Below, piece by piece: positions 1 to 4,137 of a stretch of DNA of 54,594 bases (the first letter of the stretch is position 1; each line of letters begins with the position of its first letter). Below the pieces are notes generated by a model. It ran no database searches. It was given only the letters and a program-made list of their open reading frames with translations, and was not told where the DNA came from. The DNA comes from a virus, in IMG/VR virus record IMGVR_UViG_3300050821_003470, positions 1-54,594 of that record. One strand, written 5' to 3'. The position numbers and the translations under genes are program-made.

Positions 1-279
1 AGCTTCAGGGCTGTTCGATGCCTACGGCGAGAGCCCAGCGACCATCGTTTTGGCCTACGAGGACCTGAGAAGGGAGCGGGAAGCCGCCTCTGCCTCCCCA
101 GCCGTTGCCGCCGTCAACGCCGCTACTGAGCGAAAGGTGGCCGCATCAAACGCCGCTGCCGTGTCGGCAGGAACCCCTGCTTCACCTCCTCAAAGAAAGA
201 CCGTTCCCCCGCCGCCGGCAACCAGGGTCAACGGTGTGGCAGCCGACCCGAAGGACTACTTACGTCAAGCGTTACAACG
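1..279. repeat. Terminal repeat, left copy (circular overlap)
   Basis: Aligns without gaps to 54316-54594. Positions 182-279 are identical to 54497-54594. The first 181 positions carry about 20 substitutions, all at synonymous sites of the scaffold gene. Inference: the contig closes into a circle or is circularly permuted, and this end derives from a sibling strain. Confidence 0.85.
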
Positions 280-301
280 GCGAGCGGCGAGCGCCCCGTA
301 G
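2..301 (+). CDS. Scaffold protein, C-terminal part (5' partial)
   Basis: This is the last 99 codons of the gene beginning at 53255 on the other side of the circular junction. The visible part is Ala/Pro-rich with a basic tail ending at the TAG at 299-301. Joined, the protein would be about 453 aa. Its place between portal and major capsid genes and its low-complexity acidic/alanine composition suit a procapsid scaffold. Differences from the right-hand copy are synonymous only, so it is under purifying selection. The role is inferred from position and composition, with no catalytic motif. Confidence 0.7.
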   Translation, partial: ASGLFDAYGESPATIVLAYEDLRREREAASASPAVAAVNAATERKVAASNAAAVSAGTPASPPQRKTVPPPPATRVNGVAADPKDYLRQALQRRAASAP

Positions 302-519
302 ACCCTTCAGTCGAGAAGGACCGGGCCGAGTTACTTTGTCGCCTGAATCAGACCTTGGCGCATTGGGACCTGGCCCGATACTCGGATAATCCAAGGGTGA
401 AAGAACGGGCGCTAGACGCGGCCTTCGATGCGATGGCTACGGCAGGTAAGTTTAATCGCCGCTGGCCCGAGTTGGCGATTCTAGCGTGTGGTGCTATGAT
501 AAAGGTCGCGGGCGAGTAG
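298..519 (+). other. Open -1 frame after the scaffold stop; frameshift extension or small gene
   Basis: The frame one base behind the scaffold frame stays open from the scaffold TAG to a TAG at 517-519. It encodes a helical, charged sequence (for example VEKDRAELLCRLNQTLAHW) that looks like real protein. There is no ATG or GTG early in it; the first TTG is at 355, giving 54 aa. Either the scaffold is extended by a -1 slip at its CCG-TAG end, or a short gene starts at 355. It runs through the tRNA-fMet promoter and into the tRNA. The frame is seen directly; expression is inference. Confidence 0.35.
472..500 (+). promoter_or_regulatory. Promoter of tRNA-fMet
   Basis: A -35 TTGGCG (472-477), 17-nt spacer and -10 TATGAT (495-500) preceded by TG at 492-493 (extended -10). 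The expected start site, seven bases after the -10, is 507, the first base of the mature tRNA. Confidence 0.7.
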
Positions 520-582
520 GCTAGCTAATACGTCGGGCTCATAACCCGAAGGACGGGCGTGCAAATCCCCGGCCCGCCTCCA
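507..582 (+). tRNA. Initiator tRNA-fMet (CAT)
   Basis: A 76-nt cloverleaf with encoded CCA and loop CTCATAA. It has both bacterial initiator hallmarks: three consecutive G-C pairs at the base of the anticodon stem (CGGG/CCCG) and an unpaired 1-72 position (C1 opposite C72). It is the only tRNA on the plus strand and lies far from no other tRNA: the array starts about 600 bp downstream in the opposite orientation. Its promoter puts +1 at its first base, so RNase P trimming may be unnecessary. The T-loop (TGCAAAT) departs from consensus, and one or two T-stem pairs are weak. Confidence 0.88.
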
Positions 583-587
583 ATTGA

Positions 588-616
588 GAAGAACGCCCTT
601 AAGTGAGGCGTTCTTC
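588..616. terminator. Convergent hairpin between tRNA-fMet and HNH gene
   Basis: Perfect 10-bp stem (588-597 with 607-616) and 9-nt loop, just after the tRNA and overlapping the last codons of the minus-strand HNH gene. There is no clear U-tract on either strand, so it may act as an RNA 3'-end structure or a weak bidirectional terminator. Confidence 0.5.
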
Positions 617-1150
617 GATGCTGAGTTCTCCGAGTATAAACTGCTTCCACTCGTGCGGCATGGTCGTCCGCTTGATGACCACCCACGGGATATAGCTAGG
701 GACGTGGAGCTTGTGGCGCAGCGCCATCCCAGCCTCTTGGGGGGTCCGATCGCGCTTCCGGGAGTTACACCCTTCACAGCAGGCCGCGAGATTCAACCAG
801 GTAGACTTACCGCCCCGAGACTTGGGAACAACGTGGTCTACCGTCAACGTCGCCGCGTCACCGCTCGTAGAGCAATAGCCGCACTGGAAGTTATCCCGTA
901 GAAGGACGTTCCTCTTTGTTAGGGTGACACCGCGTTTCCGGTGCGTGATGTAGTAGAGCATCCGAATGACCGAGGGCATTGGGAACTCGATTATCTTCTT
1001 GGTAACACGGTTGCCGGCGGAATGCAGTAGCGAGCCGTTGTCGTAGAGGACTTCGGCCTTCTGGGAAAACAAGAGCCGCACCGCACGTTGCAACGATACA
1101 ACGCCCAACGGCTCATAGCTCGTATTGAGCAGCAGGACCGAACTGGTCAC
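599..1150 (-). CDS. HNH endonuclease
   Basis: A 183-aa protein. The N-terminal half (VLLLNTSYEPLGVVSLQRAV) and the C-terminal zinc-bound HNH core (CGYC near residue 90, VDHVVPKSRGG, then CEGCNSRK) match stand-alone HNH nucleases widespread in phages and in Actinobacteria/Chloroflexi-type genomes. It probably cuts or nicks double-stranded DNA, either as a homing enzyme or as a packaging helper. The GTG start is supported by AAGGAGG seven bases upstream. It lies directly downstream of the tRNA array on the same strand and could be the last gene of that transcript; its 3' end meets the tRNA-fMet hairpin. Confidence 0.9.
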   Translation of the reverse strand: MTSSVLLLNTSYEPLGVVSLQRAVRLLFSQKAEVLYDNGSLLHSAGNRVTKKIIEFPMPSVIRMLYYITHRKRGVTLTKRNVLLRDNFQCGYCSTSGDAATLTVDHVVPKSRGGKSTWLNLAACCEGCNSRKRDRTPQEAGMALRHKLHVPSYIPWVVIKRTTMPHEWKQFILGELSIEERLT

Positions 1151-1173
1151 GGTGTCACCTCCTTATCACAAAA

Positions 1174-1247
1174 TGGTGCGAGTTCGGGGAATCGAACCCC
1201 GGTCTGCACGTTGGAAGCGTGCGGTCCTACCACTGAATGAAACTCGC
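1174..1247 (-). tRNA. tRNA-Gly (TCC)
   Basis: Anticodon stem CGCAC-type with loop CTTCCAA, acceptor GCGAGTT/AACTCGC, encoded CCA. Reads GGA and, by wobble, GGG. Last tRNA of the array in transcription order. Confidence 0.93.
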
Positions 1248-1248
1248 G

Positions 1249-1322
1249 TGGTGCGGGTTGCCAGAATTGAACTGGCGGCTTCGACTTGGCACGCCGACAT
1301 ATTACCACTATACGAAACCCGC
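1249..1322 (-). tRNA. tRNA-Gly (GCC)
   Basis: Anticodon stem TCGGC/GTCGA with one G-T pair, loop GTGCCAA, acceptor GCGGGTT/AACCCGC, encoded CCA. One nucleotide from its neighbour. Confidence 0.9.
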
Positions 1323-1323
1323 A

Positions 1324-1397
1324 TGGTCCCCAGCAGGCGAATCGAACACCTGTAATCAGTTTGTAGGACTGACGTTCTCCCATTGAACTAGCCGGGG
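1324..1397 (-). tRNA. tRNA-Val (TAC) with C33
   Basis: Stem TCAGT/ACTGA fixes the loop as CCTACAA, giving anticodon TAC but C instead of the near-universal U at position 33. Acceptor CCCCGGC/GCTGGGG, encoded CCA. Only valine tRNA seen. It touches the next tRNA with no spacer. Confidence 0.8.
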
Positions 1398-1471
1398 TGG
1401 TCCTCCCGAGAAGAATCGAACTTCTGTTTCTTGCTTATCGGGCAAGTGCTTTGCCATTAAGCGACGAGAGG
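1398..1471 (-). tRNA. tRNA-Ile (GAT) with C33
   Basis: Stem CTTGC/GCAAG fixes loop CCGATAA: anticodon GAT with C at position 33. Acceptor CCTCTCG/CGGGAGG, encoded CCA. Zero-nt spacing from the valine tRNA. Confidence 0.82.
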
Positions 1472-1472
1472 T

Positions 1473-1546
1473 TGGTATCGCGTGCGGGAATCGAACCCGC
1501 GTTGTCGCGCTGAGAACGCGATTGCCTGCCATTAGCAGAACGCGAC
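1473..1546 (-). tRNA. tRNA-Glu (CTC)
   Basis: Stem TCGCG/CGCGA, loop TTCTCAG, acceptor GTCGCGT/ACGCGAT, encoded CCA. Reads GAG. The discriminator is A, while G is usual for Glu. Confidence 0.9.
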
Positions 1547-1547
1547 G

Positions 1548-1622
1548 TGGTAGCCCGTGAGAGTTTCGATCTCTCTTCGCGGCCTTGAAAGGGCCGCATC
1601 CTAGCCACTAGACGAACGGGCC
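1548..1622 (-). tRNA. tRNA-Glu (TTC)
   Basis: Stem CGGCC/GGCCG, loop CTTTCAA, encoded CCA. The T-loop reads ATCGAAA rather than TTCGAAA. Confidence 0.9.
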
Positions 1623-1623
1623 G

Positions 1624-1698
1624 TGGCGCTCTCGGCGGGTGCTGACCCCGCACCGTCGCCGTGACAAGGCGATATGCAGACCGCTACAACACGAGAGC
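1624..1698 (-). tRNA. tRNA-Asp (GTC)
   Basis: Stem TCGCC/GGCGA, loop TTGTCAC, acceptor GCTCTCG/CGAGAGC, G73 (an Asp identity base), encoded CCA. T-loop GTCAGCA is non-canonical. Confidence 0.88.
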
Positions 1699-1700
1699 AT

Positions 1701-1789
1701 TGGAGGGGGGTGAGTCGCATCGAACGCTTGACCCTCGCGGGTCACTACTGCTTTCAAGGCAGTTTGAGGAGCCAACCTCAGCACCCCCC
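1701..1789 (-). tRNA. tRNA-Ser (TGA)
   Basis: Class II tRNA of 89 nt with a long variable arm. Stem ACTGC/GCAGT, loop CTTGAAA, acceptor GGGGGGT/ACCCCCC, encoded CCA. Confidence 0.92.
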
Positions 1790-1790
1790 G

Positions 1791-1862
1791 TGGAGCCCTA
1801 CGTCGGAATCGAACCGACCCGCTGCGCGATACAAACGCGCTCCGCTCTCAGAGCTATAGGGC
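1791..1862 (-). tRNA. tRNA-Thr (TGT)
   Basis: Stem GCGCG/CGCGC, loop TTTGTAT, acceptor GCCCTAT/GTAGGGC, encoded CCA. Reads ACA. Confidence 0.92.
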
Positions 1863-1863
1863 A

Positions 1864-1939
1864 TGGAGCCGATGACGCGAGTCGAACGCGCTACGTCCTG
1901 ATTACGAAACAGGCCCTCGTCCTCACGAGGAACATCGGC
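1864..1939 (-). tRNA. tRNA-Thr (CGT)
   Basis: Loop TTCGTAA in stem CCTGT/TCAGG with a T-T mismatch next to the loop. Acceptor GCCGATG/CATCGGC, encoded CCA. Reads ACG. Confidence 0.88.
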
Positions 1940-1940
1940 G

Positions 1941-2016
1941 TGGAGACTCTGGGGTGAATCGAACACCGCTAGAAAACCGCTTTGCAGGCGGCTCACCTAC
2001 CATTGGCTTCAGAGTC
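1941..2016 (-). tRNA. tRNA-Cys (GCA)
   Basis: Stem GCCGC/GCGGT, loop CTGCAAA, U73 (Cys identity), acceptor GACTCTG/CAGAGTC, encoded CCA. Confidence 0.92.
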
Positions 2017-2017
2017 A

Positions 2018-2093
2018 TGGTGCCTTCACTGGGACTCGAACCCAGGTCTTACTGCTTAAGAGGCAGCTATTCTCGCCACTGAACTATGAAGGC
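2018..2093 (-). tRNA. tRNA-Lys (CTT)
   Basis: Stem GCTGC/GCAGT, loop CTCTTAA, acceptor GCCTTCA/TGAAGGC, A73, encoded CCA. Confidence 0.93.
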
Positions 2094-2094
2094 T

Positions 2095-2168
2095 TGGCTC
2101 CTCGGGCTCGATTCGAACGAACGTGACCTGCTTCAGAGGCAGGCATCCTACCGTTAGATGACCGAGGA
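2095..2168 (-). tRNA. tRNA-Gln (CTG)
   Basis: Stem CCTGC/GCAGG, loop CTCTGAA, acceptor TCCTCGG/CCGAGGA, encoded CCA. Reads CAG. Confidence 0.92.
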
Positions 2169-2169
2169 A

Positions 2170-2245
2170 TGGTGCCCGCCCAGGGGCTCGAACCCTGACT
2201 TTTCGGCTTAAAAGGCCAACTGTCTGCCTCTCGACTTCGACGGGC
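2170..2245 (-). tRNA. tRNA-Lys (TTT)
   Basis: Stem TTGGC/GCCGA, loop CTTTTAA, acceptor GCCCGTC/GGCGGGC, encoded CCA. Confidence 0.92.
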
Positions 2246-2246
2246 A

Positions 2247-2320
2247 TGGTTCCGAGGGATAGACTCGAACTATCGTCTGAGCTTTCAAAGAGCCCGGTCC
2301 TGCCATTGAACGACCTCGGA
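2247..2320 (-). tRNA. tRNA-Gln (TTG)
   Basis: Stem GGGCT/AGCTC, loop CTTTGAA, acceptor TCCGAGG/CCTCGGA, encoded CCA. Confidence 0.92.
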
Positions 2321-2321
2321 A

Positions 2322-2396
2322 TGGACTCCCCGGCGAGAGTTGAACTCGCGGCCTTCAGGTTCGGAACCTGACGCGCTTCCGCTGCGCTACGGGGAG
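2322..2396 (-). tRNA. tRNA-Arg (CCG)
   Basis: Stem TCAGG/CCTGA, loop TTCCGAA, acceptor CTCCCCG/CGGGGAG, encoded CCA. Reads CGG. Confidence 0.92.
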
Positions 2397-2397
2397 A

Positions 2398-2471
2398 TGG
2401 TCGGGGTACAGGGAGTTCAACCCTGGATAAATGCTCCCAAAGCACTCGTGTTAGCGTTACACTACACCCCG
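2398..2471 (-). tRNA. tRNA-Pro (TGG)
   Basis: Loop TTTGGGA in stem AGTGC/GCATT. It has the bacterial Pro pair C1-G72 with A73 and an encoded CCA. Confidence 0.9.
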
Positions 2472-2473
2472 AA

Positions 2474-2547
2474 TGGAGCCCTTACGCCGGATTGAACGGC
2501 GGTCGTCGCGATACCAACGCGATGCTCTACCACTAAGCTATAAGGGC
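2474..2547 (-). tRNA. tRNA-Thr (GGT)
   Basis: Stem TCGCG/CGCGA, loop TTGGTAT, acceptor GCCCTTA/TAAGGGC, encoded CCA. Confidence 0.92.
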
Positions 2548-2548
2548 A

Positions 2549-2622
2549 TGGTCCCCGCGGCCGGATTCGAACCGACGTTTACGCGCTTAGAAGGCGCGCT
2601 GCTTTCCAGGTTGCTCGCGGGG
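2549..2622 (-). tRNA. tRNA-Arg (TCT)
   Basis: Stem CGCGC/GCGCG, loop CTTCTAA, acceptor CCCCGCG/CGCGGGG, encoded CCA. Directly abuts the next tRNA. Confidence 0.93.
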
Positions 2623-2696
2623 TGGTTCCCTCGGTGCGACTCGAACGCACATTGACGGTTTAGGAAACCGCTGTCTTTCCCTTTGACGACGAGGGC
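2623..2696 (-). tRNA. tRNA-Arg (CCT)
   Basis: Stem GCGGT/ACCGT, loop TTCCTAA, acceptor GCCCTCG/CGAGGGA with an apparent G1-A72 mismatch, encoded CCA. Zero-nt spacers on both sides. Confidence 0.9.
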
Positions 2697-2771
2697 TGGT
2701 CGGAGTAGGGTGAATTGAACACCCGACCTCTCGCTCCCGAAGCGAGCGCGTTGCCACTACGCTATACCCCG
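2697..2771 (-). tRNA. tRNA-Pro (CGG)
   Basis: Stem CTCGC/GCGAG, loop TTCGGGA, C1-G72 and A73 as in Pro tRNAs, encoded CCA. Reads CCG. Confidence 0.92.
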
Positions 2772-2772
2772 A

Positions 2773-2846
2773 TGGTACCTGCACGCCGAATCGAACGGCG
2801 GTGATGCGCTTATGAAACGCTCGTTCTGCCTTTGAACTATGCAGGC
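2773..2846 (-). tRNA. tRNA-Met elongator (CAT)
   Basis: Loop TTCATAA in stem AGCGT/GCGCA (A27-A43 unpaired), acceptor GCCTGCA/TGCAGGT, encoded CCA. It has no initiator G-C triplet. Could be a lysidine-type tRNA-Ile2, but AUA is already served by the TAT tRNA beside it, so Met is preferred. Confidence 0.82.
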
Positions 2847-2847
2847 G

Positions 2848-2947
2848 TGGGCCTCCGGGAGGGAATCGAACCCTCAATCAACCGCTAATCGGGCGGCCGT
2901 TTTTGCCTGCTTATAAGGCAGGGGTTTTACCGTTAAACTACCGGAGG
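2848..2947 (-). tRNA. tRNA-Ile-like (TAT), 100 nt, with a second anticodon-like arm
   Basis: Acceptor CCTCCGG/CCGGAGG, D-stem GTTT/AAAC, anticodon stem CCTGC/GCAGG with loop CTTATAA (anticodon TAT), T-arm GAGGG/CCCTC, encoded CCA. The variable region is about 30 nt instead of about 5. It contains a 5-bp stem (GCCGC/GCGGT) with a 7-nt loop CCGATTA, which mimics an anticodon arm with GAT in the middle. C73 is also unusual. The fold is seen in the sequence; charging identity is uncertain. Confidence 0.7.
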
Positions 2948-2949
2948 AA

Positions 2950-3038
2950 TGGTGTAGAGAGTTGGATTCGAACCAACGCGGCGCATTACACACTTCCGGG
3001 TTACAGCCGGACTCCTTCAGCCACTCGGACATCTCTAC
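2950..3038 (-). tRNA. tRNA-Tyr (GTA)
   Basis: Class II, 89 nt. Stem TCCGG/CCGGA, loop CTGTAAC, acceptor GTAGAGA/TCTCTAC, A73, encoded CCA. Confidence 0.93.
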
Positions 3039-3039
3039 A

Positions 3040-3116
3040 TGGTGCGGACGATAGGATTCGAACCTACACTACACAGGCTCTCGACCTGTTACCTCTGCCA
3101 GTTGGGTCACATCCGC
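3040..3116 (-). tRNA. tRNA with GAG anticodon (Leu codons), short variable loop, C33
   Basis: Stem ACAGG/CCTGT fixes loop TCGAGAG: anticodon GAG with C33. The variable loop is 5 nt, whereas bacterial Leu tRNAs are class II with a long arm. Acceptor GCGGATG/CGTCCGC, encoded CCA. By anticodon it reads CUU/CUC; which synthetase charges it is unclear. Confidence 0.75.
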
Positions 3117-3117
3117 A

Positions 3118-3194
3118 TGGTGCTCCACCCGCGATTCGAACGCGGACTACGCGGTTTTTGAAACCGCCGACTCTACCGATTGGCCTAGTGGAGC
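3118..3194 (-). tRNA. tRNA with CAA anticodon (Leu UUG), class I body
   Basis: Stem GCGGT/ACCGC, loop TTCAAAA, acceptor GCTCCAC/GTGGAGC, A73, G44-T45, short variable loop, encoded CCA. The body resembles a bacterial tRNA-Phe (usual loop TTGAAAA) in which G34 is C, so it would pair with UUG. Canonical Leu tRNAs have a long variable arm. Confidence 0.75.
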
Positions 3195-3195
3195 T

Positions 3196-3280
3196 TGGTA
3201 CCCAAGACAGGATTCGAACCTGCACGCCTCTAGGACGTTGCGTTCTAAGCGCAGTGCGTCTACCGTTCCGCCACTTGGGC
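3196..3280 (-). tRNA. tRNA-Leu (TAG)
   Basis: Class II with a variable-arm hairpin of about 14 nt, as expected for bacterial Leu. Loop CTTAGAA in stem CTGCG/CGCAA, acceptor GCCCAAG/CTTGGGT, encoded CCA. Confidence 0.92.
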
Positions 3281-3281
3281 T

Positions 3282-3357
3282 TGGTCCCGATCGCAAGATT
3301 CGAACTTGCACTTTGCGCCTTTTAAGGGCACCGCCTCTACCGTTGGGCTAGACCGGG
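3282..3357 (-). tRNA. tRNA with TAA anticodon (Leu UUA), class I body
   Basis: Stem GTGCC/GGCGC, loop CTTAAAA, acceptor CCCGGTC/GATCGGG, A73, 5-nt variable loop, encoded CCA. Third Leu-anticodon tRNA in the array lacking the long variable arm. Zero spacer to the Asn tRNA. Confidence 0.78.
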
Positions 3358-3432
3358 TGGCTCCTCGTCACCGACTCGAACGGCGCTTCGCAGGTTAACA
3401 GCCTGCCGTCTTACCTGATAGACGAACGAGGA
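3358..3432 (-). tRNA. tRNA-Asn (GTT)
   Basis: Stem GCAGG/CCTGC, loop CTGTTAA, acceptor TCCTCGT/ACGAGGA, G73, encoded CCA. Confidence 0.92.
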
Positions 3433-3433
3433 A

Positions 3434-3505
3434 TGGTGGATAGTACGAGAGTTGAACTCGTCCCGATTTGCTTGCAAGGCAAGTCTGCACCCCGGTGCCT
3501 TACCC
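3434..3505 (-). tRNA. tRNA-Ala (TGC), shortened D-arm
   Basis: Loop CTTGCAA (anticodon TGC), normal T-arm ACGAG/CTCGT, encoded CCA. The acceptor GGGTAAG/ACTATCC keeps the alanine identity wobble pair G3-U70 but has two mismatches near the base. About 4 nt are missing before the anticodon stem, leaving a compact GCAC/GTGC D-hairpin with a 4-nt loop. It may be functional or decaying. It is the only Ala tRNA. Confidence 0.65.
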
Positions 3506-3509
3506 ATAA

Positions 3510-3585
3510 TGGAACCCCCGCCGAGAATTAAACTCGGTGCCTCCTGGTTCGTAGCCAGGCGCTCTGTTCGATGAGCTACGGGGGC
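3510..3585 (-). tRNA. tRNA-Arg (ACG)
   Basis: Stem CCTGG/CCAGG, loop CTACGAA, acceptor GCCCCCG/CGGGGGT, encoded CCA. A34 needs host TadA to become inosine in order to read CGU/CGC/CGA. Confidence 0.92.
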
Positions 3586-3586
3586 G

Positions 3587-3661
3587 TGGTGGGACGACCG
3601 GATTTCGAGCCCGGCTAGTTGCGCCTTCAACGCAGCGCATCTCCTTCAATGCTTTCGTCCC
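3587..3661 (-). tRNA. tRNA-Phe (GAA)
   Basis: D-stem GCAT/ATGC, anticodon stem CTGCG/CGCAA, loop TTGAAGG, acceptor GGGACGA/TCGTCCC, A73, encoded CCA. T-loop CTCGAAA starts with C. Confidence 0.88.
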
Positions 3662-3667
3662 AAGAAA

Positions 3668-3753
3668 TGGCGGAGAGGCAGGTACTCGAAACCTTGACCC
3701 ATCAGGTCACGACGCCTTAGCAGGGCGCTCGGCCACCTCGGCCCGACCTCTCC
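3668..3753 (-). tRNA. tRNA-Ser (GCT)
   Basis: Class II, 86 nt. Stem GCGCC/GGCGT, loop CTGCTAA, acceptor GGAGAGG/CCTCTCC, G73 as in Ser tRNAs, encoded CCA. Confidence 0.93.
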
Positions 3754-3776
3754 AGACACTATTCAGTTTTCAAAGA

Positions 3777-3853
3777 TGGGGTAGACGACCAGACTCGAAC
3801 TGGCTTTCATCGGCTTCACAGGCCAACCGCGTACCGTAATGCGTCCGTCCACC
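3777..3853 (-). tRNA. tRNA-His (GTG)
   Basis: Stem TTGGC/GCCGA, loop CTGTGAA, acceptor GTGGACG/CGTCTAC. It encodes G-1 opposite C73, the His identity pair, plus CCA. A 23-nt gap, the largest in the array, separates it from Ser(GCT). Confidence 0.93.
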
Positions 3854-3854
3854 G

Positions 3855-3930
3855 TGGCATGCCAGCCGAGACTCGAACTCGGACTCTTCCGCTTTGGAGG
3901 CGGCGCGAGCACCCCACGCTCCCCTGGCAT
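3855..3930 (-). tRNA. tRNA-Trp (CCA)
   Basis: First tRNA of the array in transcription order. Loop CTCCAAA, acceptor ATGCCAG/CTGGCAT, G73, encoded CCA. Its 5' end lies 2 nt after the U-tract of the upstream terminator. Confidence 0.93.
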
Positions 3931-3932
3931 AT

Positions 3933-3966
3933 AAAAAAGGCTCCCCGGGTTTTCACTCGGAGAGCC
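3933..3966 (-). terminator. Rho-independent terminator of the glycosyltransferase unit
   Basis: On the minus strand, a 12-bp G+C-rich stem with one mismatch and a GAAA tetraloop (3966-3939) is followed by six T (3938-3933). It sits between the 42-aa gene and tRNA-Trp with no room for a promoter after it, so array transcription must involve read-through or a start inside or upstream of the hairpin. Confidence 0.8.
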
Positions 3967-4002
3967 TCTATGTCGAACGTCTTTGAGGTTTCTCTAAGCT
4001 AC

Positions 4003-4131
4003 TTACCCATCGTGTGACCGCGTGCGATTTCTTTGCGAGGTGGGCCACATATCAAAAGCTATCGCGGCACCGCAAATACCGTGATAACTCAGACCTGTCC
4101 CGACTCGCTTGGATTCCATCTCCGTCAGCAT
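4003..4131 (-). CDS. Small hypothetical protein (42 aa)
   Basis: The ATG is 6 nt after the glycosyltransferase stop, with GAGGA just upstream. The product starts MLTEMESKRVGTG and contains a short hydrophobic patch (GICGAAIAF). Not recognised. Its place between the glycosyltransferase and the terminator suggests co-transcription. Confidence 0.5.
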   Translation of the reverse strand: MLTEMESKRVGTGLSYHGICGAAIAFDMWPTSQRNRTRSHDG

Positions 4132-4137
4132 ACGTCC

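Noticed and set aside
3436-3512. Reading the Ala-type element as a pseudogene
   Set aside because: Shifting the 5' end to 3505 restores a G3-U70 acceptor and a compact D-arm, so it is kept as an atypical tRNA with reduced confidence.
1125-3630. Open frames of 60-140 codons across the tRNA region on both strands
   Set aside because: They run through well-folded tRNA genes, lack ribosome-binding sites, and their products (for example many RIEPR-like fragments) reflect conserved T-loop bases.
1174-3930. Regular TGG-spaced units of 72-100 bp that look like a CRISPR-type array
   Set aside because: The units are tRNA genes read on the minus strand; TGG is the reverse complement of the encoded CCA. 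There is no identical repeat of 24-40 bp.
507-3930. Search for suppressor tRNAs (CTA, TTA or TCA anticodons) and stop-codon reassignment
   Set aside because: None found. TAA here is an anticodon reading UUA. Genes end in all three stop codons with no in-frame stops inside conserved domains.
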